Shown here: piece after piece, positions 22,787 to 35,514 of the stretch
How positions within the stretch are numbered: position 1 is the stretch's first letter
Layout of the letters: every line of letters starts with the position of its first letter
Assembly (NCBI GenBank): GCA_003439945.1
Contig: QVRM01006591.1
Location: 157,501 to 221,500 of the forward strand
Direction: 5' to 3'
DNA length: 64,000 nucleotides
From: Dermanyssus gallinae
Lineage: Eukaryota > Arthropoda > Arachnida > Mesostigmata > Dermanyssidae
The notes under the pieces: model-generated
What the model was told of the DNA's origin: nothing
Databases searched by the model: none
Seen by the model: the letters and a program-made list of their open reading frames with translations, nothing else
Position numbers and translations under genes: made by a program

Positions 22787-24215
22787 CAAACAAATGCAGA
22801 TTTATGTATGCAGGCTCAGGCATCTAAATTGGTGCGTTTTTAGCGCCCCTTTTTTAGTCTCTACGCAAATAAAAATAGATATTTGGATGCAATTGTTTTG
22901 GCGCAAGTCGACTAAGGAACTCCTGACGAACAATATCTTGATAAATATAACTCCCGCTCACGCTGATCAGTCTTCAGTTCGGGGTCTTCTAAATCGTATA
23001 CAGGCCCGCGACAAAAAACCCTGCACAATTTTTGTTGAGATTTTTTCCATGATTTTCAAATGAATAAAGATTTTCTCATCTGTTTAAAATTAATTACAAT
23101 TTTCCCCATAACTTTCAAATGAATTGAATTTTTATACACAAAAATTTACCTAATGTTCTAACGCTTTCTTAATAACGACAGTAAGCGAATCTATGTTAGC
23201 ATATCTGAACTTGTTAGACTCTGGTCAATCATGTCCTATACATAGACGTCCCACGGATTTGAGACTTTAAAGGGTTCTGAAAACGCTCAAGTAAAACCCT
23301 CTCAAAGACGCTGCTGTATAAAATAATGCAAGAATAGCTGCTGTATAAAATAATGCAAGATAGTGATCAAAGGCGGCAAGAAAAAAAACCCGAAGACGAT
23401 TTCAAGAAGATTATAAGATGATTCTCGTACTAGGCTGATCTTCGGCTTAAGGCTGAAACAAATACTACCCACATTTCAAACTCAGAAGAAGCAACCAAGT
23501 CATTATAATGCGACATCATGTTATATTTGTTTTGGATTAGTGAGGTATTTGAGCCAGACACATGAGCATGGTGGGAAGGGGTTTAGTTTCCTTCAGCTTC
23601 TTATTGGCATAGCGACAAAAACGAGATGTTTATATATAATACAAGTATGGTTTATTAACACCCAGATTGGGTAGATTACATACGTATACTGCAGCGTTCT
23701 TTTGCATCGTTGTATCTTCTGCTGTCTCCATGGTGCGTCTATTGACTGAGCTGCTGGATAAGCTGCGGTGTAACATCTGTTGCCCACTGGCCTAAGCACC
23801 TCGCGCACCTTCAACACTCCTAAGAATCGTGAATACCTTTCATGCTGCGTAACACGTGGTGAAGGCCATGGGCTCCAATCGCCGTCGCACCTGCGGGCCT
23901 TGAATACCTGCTGGTACACGAATTGCTTTTCCCACTCGACTTTCTATATGGTTTTGCAAACTGCTAACGTTCAACGTTATACATACCTCCAAATGAGTGT
24001 ATTTATTTACAAATTTATCTACATTACTCCTAGCTCTAATAACGTCGTCCTTCGTCAACCTCTCCAAAACCTAACTGCTACTGCCTTTCGTCAGTTAATG
24101 CTAAGCCTTATCTCGTTCATATATTCAAGTAGACTCCCCAGTTTATCCCTGATACTTATACTATTAAAAAAATACTCATAATATAGATCGCAATGTTATC
24201 TGTGCAAATAAGAAT

Positions 24216-24880
24216 ATTTGTCCACCCTCGGGTCTCCCTTGTCTTAGTGGCCCTCCGAATAATACCGCTGTCATGGCTAACTACTCTATAGTTATACTCT
24301 ACTGCGTCAAGTGAAATGCGGCCTTGAGATCTATAACTACAGCGTATAACGGTCTCCTAAGTTCGGACAAGGTTTACCAAATCTCTGTTAGCAATTGGCG
24401 AACGGCCACATGGGTCGACTTTGCTCTTCAAAACGCATGTTTTTCCTCTAGTACCGCCTTTTTATTTTCGAGGAAGTACTCGAGTCGATTTGATATTATT
24501 TTCGAGAATATAGGATAGGATTGGAGCAACTCCTAAGCATCATCATCATCATCTAATCCAAGCTTCTGGTTTTGTTTCAATGCCTTTTCCTTTAGCTATA
24601 ACAGTTAGGGCATCCTCTTGTTATGTCTTAGACATTTTCCCGAATCTTAGGCATTTACCAAATAGAGCCTCCCGGCATAGTGTCACTGTGTTAATCTTTA
24701 CGTATTATCTGCTTAGCCCGCTGACATTTTTAGCTTCTTTGCACAAGTCGTTAAACCAAGGAATTTCTTGTCATTTTTGGCGCGGCACCATTGCACTTTG
24801 TATTAGATTTGCCATTTTGCACTCGTACGCCTCTATTGAATCCCCCCAGCTGGAAACACTTCCTAACTCCCTTTAAGAAC
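24216..24880 (-). mobile_element. Non-LTR retrotransposon ORF2 fragment (endonuclease-RT linker to early RT)
   Basis: On the minus strand the conserved linker is readable with stops: IPWFNDLCKEAKN at about 24790, then a basic region. At 24310-24530 RT-like phrases such as RLEYFLENK, EEKHAF and LYAVVIDLKAAF-like sequence appear after frame jumps. The last matches the 'avfiDlkkAFD' RT motif. It is cut off at 24215, exactly where DR2 ends. Confidence 0.55.
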
Positions 24881-24918
24881 ATCACACTTTCCAGTTCTGT
24901 CCCGGTTTTCGACTAAAG

Positions 24919-25038
24919 TTTTCGGGCTGACCCTCAGCCAAGATTTAACGTCCACGGAACTGTTTTTCACATTGCTTCATAGACGGACCCCTATAAATAC
25001 AAATGTGCAACGGTGGGGCTCGACCGGTTCCCGACTAC
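24919..25038 (-). repeat. tRNA-derived SINE (family A), minus copy
   Basis: Reverse complement of the family body: 'ttttcgggctgaccctcagcc' at the low-coordinate end and the B-box region GGGCTCGACC near 25015. Confidence 0.7.
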
Positions 25039-26401
25039 CCGTCTACAACTGCCCTCCTCCCGACTGCTAATTTTTATGGCAATCCCCATACGTATATATG
25101 TTTTAAGCCTCACTTCTATTCGAAATTATTTATTTTCTTCCAAAAACGTTGTATCATACACGTTTCTGTCTGCGACAAAAACTGATGACTAATGCTTTAG
25201 TGCTATATTCGAAAGTGTTTAGGGTTGGCTCGCTCGCTAAGTAGCCTAATATCTTCGTTTTAGTATCCAAAGATGTTTCTGTTCTTGCCAGCTCTCTGTC
25301 CAGCCTCGCACTAACATCCCTCGCGGAGGAATCATCTATACTCTTCTCGGTACAGCTTCGACTCCAGACACGATACGTTCTGTCATGAGTTCAGTATATT
25401 CCACACCTGCGGGTTTCTCTGTACATAAGCTGCCACAATTTCAGCTTCATGCTACCGCACTAGGTTTTCTGCTTTTCCGACCTCTCGCCTACTTATCACT
25501 GCAGCTACATACCCTTCTACATTTACAAATACATACACTTTTACACATATACCAGACTCTACTGTTAATAACACAAGTACATAGAAGACACACATAACGG
25601 CTACATTTTTCCGCCCACGCTTTACTTCAAACATCCAGTAGATATAATGTCAAGACCGGACGCCGAGAAACTTAATAAGGGGTGCTGCCTACTATATCCG
25701 TTAATAGGGATATATATATATATATATATATAAAAGAAGCAAGCTCGATGAGGAACTTCAACCATGTACTTTATTTTTGGCACACTCAATTCCGGGGGTT
25801 GCTCCCCTGTGTTACATGATTAAATTGCCAGTATCGTTAGCATTATCATCGATAAATGCGACCCGCAATGACCGCAATATCATCTTCTTATTGTGTTCGA
25901 TGGAAGCCAACACTCCTGGTGTAAATGTCAAATCGTACAACTAATCACGCTTTTGAGTCTGTCAAGGCTCCCGAGTTGTTCTTCATACTTACGAGTTTAG
26001 CTAGACAGAAATCCAGAGTCAACCATTCTCTAGAAGAACCAAAACCCTGCCTCCATTCCACGATACACATATATCTCTTAGAGGAAGAAGAATCTAGACC
26101 ATTCAGTCAATATTAATAAAATCAACTAAATGTCCAGACTTGCATCAAACGGTTTTCCTTTAAGCTCAAACGGAAGTGTCGTATGGGTTTTTATCGATAC
26201 ATGTTTATCGATTCCTGTTCTCGGATGCCCACCTTGTAACTGTCACTCACTATCCAGGAAGTACTGCATCATTTACTCTACATATGTACATACATATTTT
26301 TTCAACATCATCACAGTATAGTCAGTATTTTATACATGTCAGTGGTACATGGTAATGATATCATATACTGAATTAAAGTCTTACACATTCACATATACAC
26401 C

Positions 26402-26403
<2 letters not shown>

Positions 26404-26449
<46 letters not shown>
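26404..26449. repeat. (TAA)n microsatellite
   Basis: About 15 perfect AAT/TAA triplets. Confidence 0.95.
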
Positions 26450-28597
26450 AGCAATCGGTATTTGACTTTAGGGTGCCGTAATCGCCGAGGTCACGGCCTC
26501 CCTCTCCGAGCGACACCCTACAGTCTCCCGAAAATCCGCGTAACAAATCTCGCTAGAAACTAAGTCGGAACAAAAAAATCTAAAATATCGTACATCGAAA
26601 TGACATCTGAAGACGTGACTTATAGAATAGATGGAGGTATCTTTTCGGCTTGGATTCCTGGACTAAGAACACTCATGTTCTATTTCCTTTTGCGCACAGG
26701 CACGGCATTATAGTACACCGATGCAGACCACAACGTCATCCAAGCTTTTCTACTAAGTAGAGTTCCATTAAGCGAGTAATTCGGCGTTCTCATATCGCGC
26801 GTCTGCTCGTTTAGTTGTTTTGAGGTGACATAATGCTTCACTTGTATCACTTCAAAGCAAAAGGTTTATCTTTATATACGGTATTATAAACATTTGCATA
26901 TAAAGCACTAGAACAAGCCTTGCTAATCATGAAAAGAATAAGAATGGTAATAATTACTGAAATAATACTGATAAGAATTTGTGCAGAAGCGTAATAAATC
27001 TTGAAACTATGAATGTGAAGTTTTCATAAAAAAATGAAAGCTCCTTTTAAATGACACGGTAGTGACTATTAAATTTAGGATTTAACTCTTGTCTTTCTAT
27101 ATTTCTTGTACCCGCATATATTTAGTCGCACAGTTATGGATAACATATAAGGCAAACTGACACCTCGAAGGTACCCTTCAACCCAAATTAATAGATTATT
27201 ATTAAATATAATTATTAAATTAACCCTAAATCCAAATCAAATAAAGTATAAAACAATTCTACTACTAATGCAATTCACCTAATGGATTGAAAATGCCGAT
27301 TACAGTGCCCAGTTTGTTCAGCTGCCAAAATTGCTCAGTTCCAGTGGTTATTCACGTAAATAAAAATACTTTAAGCAACTTCGAAACGCTTCTGCCAATT
27401 GCACAGGTATTTATTTATGTTTTAATAACAAATAATCCCGGATTCAAGTGGAATGCGTATCTGAAAACAAATTGCCAACCAAACAGAAAAATGCCATAAA
27501 GAGTCTTTTAATGTTTTAATTGTCGCAAATGCCCGAATTGCGTAGTTCTAGAGCACTAATCCACCTACCCGCTCCCTAATTGCCCCTTACAACATCTTGC
27601 TTTTCTGAATGCTTACAATATAAAAAAAGAATAGTACTGAACTTTAGGGAGGGCATCAACAAGAGTCTCGGAAATCCAGGTGATGCATCTTAATGTGAGG
27701 AAGACATCTAGGGAACGAAGGTTACATCAGATAAAACGTCAAGGTCGTTGATTAGTGTCCGGCCACCAAATGAGCTAATTAAATGAAATGCTAAGAACAC
27801 AATCAGCGGGTTGCATGGTAGGCATGCATCTCAGTGAAAGCTCATAGTGAATAAAACCGATTCGTAGTACAAGCCGCGTTGTTTCTATCCGTCGTGTCGA
27901 TTACCTCTTTCGATAAATTACTGTCCCTGAGATAGGGGGCTCATTCAGATCTAAGCCCCGGATAGAAAACAGATTTTGGTGTCGGCGCAACGCGTTGTGA
28001 TTTAGTCTACACGAGTCGGTCAACCAGCGGCGTACCGCCATATGATGTTCAGAGCCGCTGTCATCATGTCTTTATGTATCTTAGCAAGCGTTCATATATT
28101 CGAATTAAAGCGCAAATTGTACCATAGTACAATCCGCGTTGGTTGGTCCTATCCACCGTGGCAATCCACCCGTGATAATCCGTGAGAATTACTCCTGGGT
28201 CTAACCAGCTCTAAGTGCGCCGGTTGGAGAATGGACATTGGTGTAGGCGCGACCAGGCTGTGAGCCAGCCTGCGCGAGCCGGTCAACCAGAGTCATCGCC
28301 ATTATGTTCAAAGCCGCCATCAAACAAATGCTGGTCCAAGTGAATGTTGAACTGCTCGCAGAAGTTGAACTGGTTGAGCACAACGCCCGGAACATCGCTT
28401 CTCGGTCGCATATCAATAAACCTGCGAACAAACGATCACGCGGCCAAGGAATTGATCGAGACAAGGCAAAAGGACACAGTTACGTTCGTGCGTACGTGTA
28501 TATAGAAACAGTGTTCTGCAAGGAGTTAATGAGTGTCGAGAACTTGGTTAAAAGTTAGATTGTCAAAAGTCACCAAAAATGCCATTCAACCTAAATC

Positions 28598-28605
<8 letters not shown>

Positions 28606-28653
<48 letters not shown>

Positions 28654-28671
28654 TATATATATATATATATA
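28606..28671. repeat. (TA)n microsatellite
   Basis: Two TA tracts separated by a short 'cacat' interruption. Confidence 0.93.
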
Positions 28672-29191
28672 AATATATCTCCACAAAATATTTGAAGATC
28701 GATAATAAAATTTTCAATGAAATTCTAAAATATGTGGCACTGGTGTTGTTGTCCGATATAGGAGCACAAAATGTGCAATTGCAAGTTCTCCTATACAGAA
28801 GCTAAGCACATTGTCGTAATCGTGAAAAATTCTGCTTCCTTTGAAGAACATAAAACGCCGGCCAGAAGATGTGGCATGGTCGTTTAGAGAATTTGCAAGA
28901 AATGAAGTTCTTTTATTATCCCTCACGCCAAATATATCAAAAACACAATCCTACGATTATTCGCAGCGCTTCAAACTAACACATTCAGGTAAAATCATTT
29001 TAATGCCAAACCTATGGCAATGCGAGCCGTGACCGCGAAGAATGTCGGACAACAACACCAGTGTCACGGATTTGAGTAAATTCACTCTCACTCCGAAACA
29101 TGACTTCTCAGAGATCATGTTCCATTGGGAAAAATATTTACTTTAACGAGCTCTAAAATTATTATTATCGATCTATAAATATTTCGTGAAG

Positions 29192-29196
<5 letters not shown>

Positions 29197-29254
<58 letters not shown>
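29197..29254. repeat. (TA)n microsatellite directly behind NTAQ1 exon 4
   Basis: About 58 bp of TA, only 15 bp from the exon 4 splice donor on the minus strand. Confidence 0.95.
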
Positions 29255-29257
<3 letters not shown>

Positions 29258-29270
29258 GCAGGATGCTTAC

Positions 29271-32200
29271 CATTCAAGGTTGTTCGCAGAAATCGCGTTC
29301 CTAATCGGTGGGTAGGGCGGAGGAGGTTTGATCCATGTGCCATCAGGGCGTCGCATCCGTTGTCTATTGGAGGCGAACGTTGCCAAATAGTCCCGAGCGC
29401 CAAGACACCTGTGATAAAGTACCAATCGACAGCAACAGGGGCGAAAATTCCAATCACCCAAAACAACTATAAAGTATATTCAGCGGTAGCAACAGCATTG
29501 GCGGCTTCAACTATAGTTAGGCACATGTCAGGAAAACTGATATTCATTCATTTATTAAAATCACCTTTGTTAGGTACATAGTCAATAGTCAATGTCAGGA
29601 AAACTATTGTCGCCAATCATAGTAGCAAATTGGGAGACAAATACAGGGTAAAGTGAAAACCAATATATGTCCAATAAGATTAACAAACACAAAAACAACT
29701 AAAAAACGTAACCCAGAAACGCAAATGCAATATAATAAAAACAAGTGCAATATGCAACAACGACAAAAAACAGTAGTATAGGACTACACGAAATTTATAA
29801 TGATTAGAGAGTTCTGCAGTATATTCGGAGTTCCGATAGTGAGGACACATAGAAAACCACGGTCCTGGATGGGACCAGCTGATACATAGGTCAGCAATGC
29901 AGGATTAGGAAGGTCCGTACAGGAGTTCACCTTGCTTGCATGTTTTGCGGTAGTACACGGAAGCAGGGAGACACCGTTAAACTATTAAAAGCTAAGCTAG
30001 CGTAGTGAGGAAAAATCAAGTATGACTCCGATTACGATTACGCGTTGTCTATCGATTCGATGAGCATGCTAGATACAAAAGGTACAGAGAAATGACTCTT
30101 CAGCTTGTAATTCGTACGTCAAAGAAACACTTCTGGTTTTACTTATTGAGATAATAAACTGTAGTTGCCCTGGAAACGTTAGGCCTTTCTAGCAGACAAA
30201 CGTTCAAATCATATCAATCGCTTATTAGCGTACCAATAAAGGAACTTGGGACTTAGATATTAAGCTTTGTGCTGTAGCTGCTGCAGGCTAATTGCAGTAA
30301 CAGCCGCATGCAGGCTGTTTTTACACGCATACACGCAAGCGCAGTTGCCAATTTAGCGGAGCAGCGAAAAAGTCTAAAGTACCGCGAGTTGAAGGCAACT
30401 TTTATCGTACAGCCAGTTGCAATACGAACCTTGGGGAGTAGAGGCGAAATATTCTGGGGCATTTCTGAGAGAAATTGGAAAAAGCGGCAAATGAGAATGA
30501 TAAAAAAAGAAGGGGGAATTTTTGCTGGAGAGAATACCAAGTGAAGTTCAACGTAGAAATGCGGGCGCGGTGCTAGTTTTGCTGCCCCAGTTTTTTTTTG
30601 CGTGGTTGCTTTGATTGTGTAATAAATATATAATTTGTACAATGTTTAAATCAATTTCTATAAATATTGAAAACAATAAATAAATAAAATAAAACATATG
30701 CAAAAGCGCGTTGCCAGTAGGCATTATGTCTTGCAATATATTATAGGCAGTCAACATAGATCGTGCGGAGAAAACGGCGTCACCAATGATATTCAGCAAC
30801 ACTACTGGGAATTTGGGAGCTCACTAGCGGCTTTGAGAAAACCTGTGGGTGGCCCACTACACAGGCGAAAGGCCACATTGAGCTAAGTATTCACAGCGAG
30901 AGAGTCGCATGGTACTGATAGCGTGATCCTGTAGAGTGCAACAAAGCACCAATTGGTGAATACGGATTTAGTTAGAGGCGAGAAGCTATATATAAGCAGC
31001 CTAATAAATAAGTAGTAGTCAAACCATAGGCAAATAAAGCTGCAACTATATAAGAAAAAAGTATAACCATTGTAATAATTGTAATAGTCCAAAACGAAGC
31101 CAGCAGCACGCTATGTGACATACTGCGCAGCGAATGCATCTGATTTAAAAGATATTCCACAAGGTATAGTAAATAAATTTCATATATATATATATATACT
31201 TATTCGGTTACATGCCAACTCCAGCCAATCAAAGCTATAGATCAGAAACATCGAAGTCTCCTACAGGAAAAGAGTAGTGGTCTCCGTCGGGCAGACAAAA
31301 ACTCTGCTCAACATCAAATGCGACCTCAAAAATCATTATCTCGAAACTCTGGCCTGATTAAATGTATTATAAGTAATACAAACCATATCACGACGCATTG
31401 TGTAAATATGTGAAAATGGCAAATATAAATTATACATTGTAATCTCATAAAAAGGACTTGTTCTTAAAAAACAAATTCAAAAAAAGAATTCAATTTTTTA
31501 ACTGCCACCAGTTCACCATTGCCACCACAGGGAACCGCCACTATCACCAACAATGACCAGATTCAGTCCTTTTTAAAGAAGCAAACTTTACCGAATGTGT
31601 CTCCTAAAGCCGTATTTGAGAGGCACCTGCGGCTTGAACGCTTTCCAGACATATTCCTCCAGTGGCACAGGAAAATCCAACGTCGTATCCATATCGTAGA
31701 CGTAACTGCATCCCGCACACGATTCATGATAATATATCTGAAAAATAAAAGTAAAGTAAGACATGCGATACTCGATGGTAATATAGTAACGTATGTATTG
31801 AATATGAAGAGCAATTGTAATAATTGCGGCTCCATAGTGTAACACTTTGCTCGAAGCCTCAAGGCTGATGATGAATTTCCACATCACTAGAATCAAGCAC
31901 TTACTGTGCACAGTTTGAACTACCGCAAATGAAAATTACTACACTTTCCAAGTGACTCAACTTATTCAGTTCCAATATTGAATAACATATGGATCGGATA
32001 GTTGAAGTTCACGACAAGGCACGCAACACATTTTGTTATCAATGCAATTTAAAGCAGCATTTTCGTTTCAAGCAAAAGCATAATCGGCAAGATAACCGAA
32101 AAGGCACACTCTAAAAACTTCGAAAGTACATTGACTCTCGGCTGCATCCTTTAATTATAACGACAAATTTACTCAGGCAATACTGTATCGAATCTTGGTG

Positions 32201-32654
32201 CTTCGCAATCAAGAGAAAATGCATTTGTAATCATCTCTACACTAAGCAATTTAGTTAGGTCAGTGATTAGACCCAATGACAGAACCACTACCTTTGCCGC
32301 AGGTGCTATGAAGTCCGCAGCCTGCCATTCGTATTAAACCACAGGCTAAGAAGGCCAGCATGAACTAGTAATAATACAGGCAATAATTAGTTAAAGAATG
32401 GGCTAATCTCTAACAGACTACGCAACTAAGCAATACGCAGCCACATGTGTCGTCTCTCTGTGATAAAAGATGAAACCAAAAATGTGATGACCTACCATGA
32501 TGACGTGGTAATCCCAAACAACGAAACCGTCCTTGGTCTGGTCTCCCGCTTTTTGTCGCCAAAATGGAACCGTCTGTGATGCATTGGAGATGAATGCTAC
32601 ATAGCAAGACTCCAACAAATCCGCCTCCCTAGTCACGTTACAAAACAGATGAGC

Positions 32655-32699
<45 letters not shown>

Positions 32700-33497
32700 T
32701 TATCTTCAGAGGCCATGACGGACTTACAAAAAGAAAAACCGCGTGTAATTATTGGGAGGTTAAAAATCGTTAAGCAAGTCCTGCCCAACGAGCAAAATTG
32801 TTCTTGAAATTAACATACTTTCGCCCTTAACTACTACGCGTTCAGCAGTTGCAAAGATAACGAGCTTCCTGAAGCCTTATTTCTGTGGACCGCAGACTAC
32901 TAATATGCCTGCTCTGCATCGAAAAACAGATAATCTAAATAGGAATTGACTCCAACTCCACTCGATTTCTTTGGAATTAAACGAATAAATACGACATATC
33001 AAGTCAAATTAAAGTTGATATAGGATGAAAAAGAACACACCAGTGTCTAATTACATTCTAGCTATTGTAAACACAAAGCAAGCAACTAGTTCCAAACGCT
33101 ATCAAATCTTGAAAGGGTTTTTTTTCAACAGTTTGCCTCCGGCTTGAGCTTGCCTGTTAAGTTACAGAGGTTCTGAGCAAACACGGGTGCGTTCTTGTCC
33201 TTATTCTGCTATGCATTTCACATTTACACGCAATACGTTTACGCAATACATTTAATTTACGCAAGTACGCAATACATTTGAGAACATTGATCGCTCTGAC
33301 CTGTTTTTAATGCGTTCGCACAATTTGAAGATGTTCTCCTCGCAATAACAGGCAGTGTAGACGAGCTCCTCGTAGGGACCCAAAGCGGGTAATCGATGCG
33401 GCGTGGTTAGCGGCGCTCCGACTGTGCTTGTCGCAGACGTAGACGACTCGTCCTCCTGGCCGCTTTGACCCTTGGCTACACTGTCACTACCTGCCAT
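29271..33497 (-). CDS. NTAQ1: Protein N-terminal glutamine amidohydrolase, four of about five exons
   Basis: Exons on the minus strand: 33301-33497 (ATG at 33497), 32496-32628, 31592-31737 and 29271-29408. All junctions are GT-AG with matching phases (2, 0, 2, then 2 open). The enzyme deamidates N-terminal Gln to Glu in the Arg/N-degron pathway, in cytosol and nucleus. The catalytic triad is visible: Cys in TACYCEENIFKLCE (exon 1), His in VVWDYHV (exon 2) and Asp in YVYDMDTTLDFP (exon 3). Exon 4 carries the conserved FASNRQRM and PPPPYPPI blocks. The N-terminus is about 35 residues longer than the human protein and Ser/Thr-rich. A splice-acceptor-like ACAG lies just before the ATG, so a 5' UTR intron is likely. 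The short final exon (family ending around a GWG motif) was not found. Confidence 0.9.
32659..32697. repeat. (TA)n microsatellite in NTAQ1 intron 1
   Basis: About 38 bp of TA, 30 bp upstream of the exon 2 acceptor. Confidence 0.93.
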
Positions 33498-33611
33498 CAC
33501 TGTAATTGATTTATTTATATATTAGTTTTCATTTATTTATTAATTTTTATTTACTCAATCATAACGACAGTTCTAACCCAAATTGGCAAAACCTAGGAAA
33601 GGTTCCCCCGA

Positions 33612-33690
33612 AATGCACATGTCTCGCGCCGGGATCAAACCCGCGACCCCCCAGAGATTAGAATCTCTGGCTTTCACCCCGCTCGGGTTC
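33612..33690 (-). repeat. tRNA-derived SINE (family B) or tRNA pseudogene
   Basis: The minus strand reads CCGAGCGGGGTGAAAGCC (A-box-like), an anticodon-like arm AGAGATTCTAATCTCT, then GGGTTTGATCCC (B box). An 'atgtgcatttcgggggaacc' tail follows. No proper acceptor stem, so I call it tRNA-derived rather than a working tRNA. Confidence 0.5.
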
Positions 33691-33857
33691 TATCGATTTA
33701 TTTATACGTACAAAATGTTGGTGTATACATATACTCGTATATATTTGTAGTACATGCCTATTCTTACCTTCGTTCCACCCTATCCCATCGGCACAACGCC
33801 GCCGCGCGACCCAACGGGGTGAGTAATAATCGAGGAATATATATATATATATATATA

Positions 33858-34231
33858 GCAATACAGCGAATTGTAGAGCTCGTCAAAGCAAATATGTTTC
33901 CCAATGGAACATGATCTTTGAGAAGTCTTGTTTCGGAGTGAGAGTGACACTGGTGGGTTTGCCCGGCATGTGAGAGTGGCACTGGTGTTTTTGCCCGACA
34001 TGCGCTTAATCCCGACATGCCTTCCGAGAAATCTTAATTACTCGCGGCTCGCATTGCCATATGTGAGGTACCAAAATGAGCGTCATGAAATGTGCGTTTG
34101 ACAACTGGTTGTCTGGTAATTGCACATTTTGTGCTCCTATGTCAAGCAAAAGCACCAATGTCACAAATTGTAATCATTTCGCTCTCACTCCGAAACAAGA
34201 CTTCTCAGAGACCATGTTTCAAAAAGATTTT

Positions 34232-34235
<4 letters not shown>
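33858..34235. repeat. Fold-back (MITE-like) element
   Basis: About 33865-33960 and 34145-34235 are inverted relatives sharing 'ctctcactccgaaacaagacttctcagaga-catgtt'. TA tracts cap both ends (33837-33857 and 34234-34275). A third relative is at 29030-29150 (+). No coding capacity, consistent with a non-autonomous DNA transposon. Confidence 0.5.
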
Positions 34236-34278
<43 letters not shown>

Positions 34279-34339
34279 TTTTTGTTTATATCTATCTATC
34301 TATTTATATGTATAATTCTTAATATCAATATTTGTTCTT

Positions 34340-35500
34340 AGCATTATTACCGAAGCCGGTTGTGCCCGGGATGCAAGAATAGGCTTTCTTGTAATTACAG
34401 CTATCCTTGGCATTGGACTTTCATCGAAGACATCGAAGTGCGATGTACCCAATCTCACATACGAAATTCCACCACAGAGTTTCGTCGCTTGCTGTCACCT
34501 GCAGAAGCAAATATTGTATAACACTCCAGATATTATTCTCGAAATTATCACGAACCGTTCTCAATAAAAGTTATCGCTTGAGAATACAGTAAGAATATCT
34601 AAAGTGCGTTAGCGCAATTCGAATAGCCATTGCGACTGTTCTCATTCATGCAACGGCTACTGTAACACAGTTCGATTTTTCAAAAATCGGTGACATTGCT
34701 ACTGATACTAGTGTTTAAGTTTGTTTAAAAACGAATTTTTTAATCGTATCTATTTAGATGACTTATCAGGCTGTGTTTATATACGTATATACCTGTATAC
34801 ACATACGTAATTTTGATACGTCAAAGACGAGAGAGTAAGTCGTAAAAAGTGCGTGACACGCCAGTGTCTCAATTGAATGCAGCTTAGAGCCGTTGTTATA
34901 ATATGCTCAATACGGTAATGTGGTTTATTAGTTATTCATAAGAATGACCAAACCGCAATGGCCACATGACAACGGCACCTAAGCTTTATTTAAATAAGAA
35001 GTAATATTACGTTATTCGCACCTTAAGACTAACGCTGTTCCAGCTACAAAATTTGACTATGAAAACACGAGAAAATAATTTGCGTGCAAAGCTGCCTGCT
35101 CGTCCCGCGCTAAGTGTAATTATATAAAAACGTTTACCAAGAGAGTCGTTGCAACCCAAAGGGCAAACCGCTGTTACTCTGACTGTATATATATATATAT
35201 ATATATATATGCCGCGTGATTATTGAAACGGAACTTGCCGGGTGGAGAGAGAAAGTGTCACATGCTTCGTTGTCATCTGTGCGCAAACAAAACTCACAAC
35301 CTCACACCCCAGATGTAATTTTATTCACTTTGGTGCTCGAATTTGTGGGTGCCGGCCAAATGATCAAAGTTCGTGTGTACGGAGAAAGCAATTAAGACAG
35401 CCAGCAACTTCGCACAGCTAATACCTGACACTTACGGACCACGACAATCCGGACGGCGAATAGTTATGTCTGCGGCCGAGTCAGTTGCCCTGTACGAAGC
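34340..35500. other. No recognised gene
   Basis: Unique AT-rich sequence with a TA tract at about 35186-35210; frames are short and unassignable. Confidence 0.5.
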
Positions 35501-35514
35501 TCCGGCCTGACCCA

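Larger units (their letters stand above)
22017..24215. repeat. Right 2.2-kb direct repeat (DR2)
   Basis: Collinear with 15351-17515, differing by scattered substitutions, small indels and TA-tract length (about 58 bp here against about 30 bp). It starts in the tRNA-iMet 3' flank and stops at 'caaataagaat', where a decayed LINE begins. Confidence 0.85.
25040..29180. other. Long stretch without a recognised gene, downstream of NTAQ1
   Basis: Contains a (TAA)n repeat (26404-26449), TA tracts near 25710 and 28606-28671, and two diverged direct repeats of about 200 bp near 27860-28060 and 28110-28310. No reading frame here shows a domain I know. The missing last exon of NTAQ1 should lie here but I did not find it. 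Confidence 0.5.
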
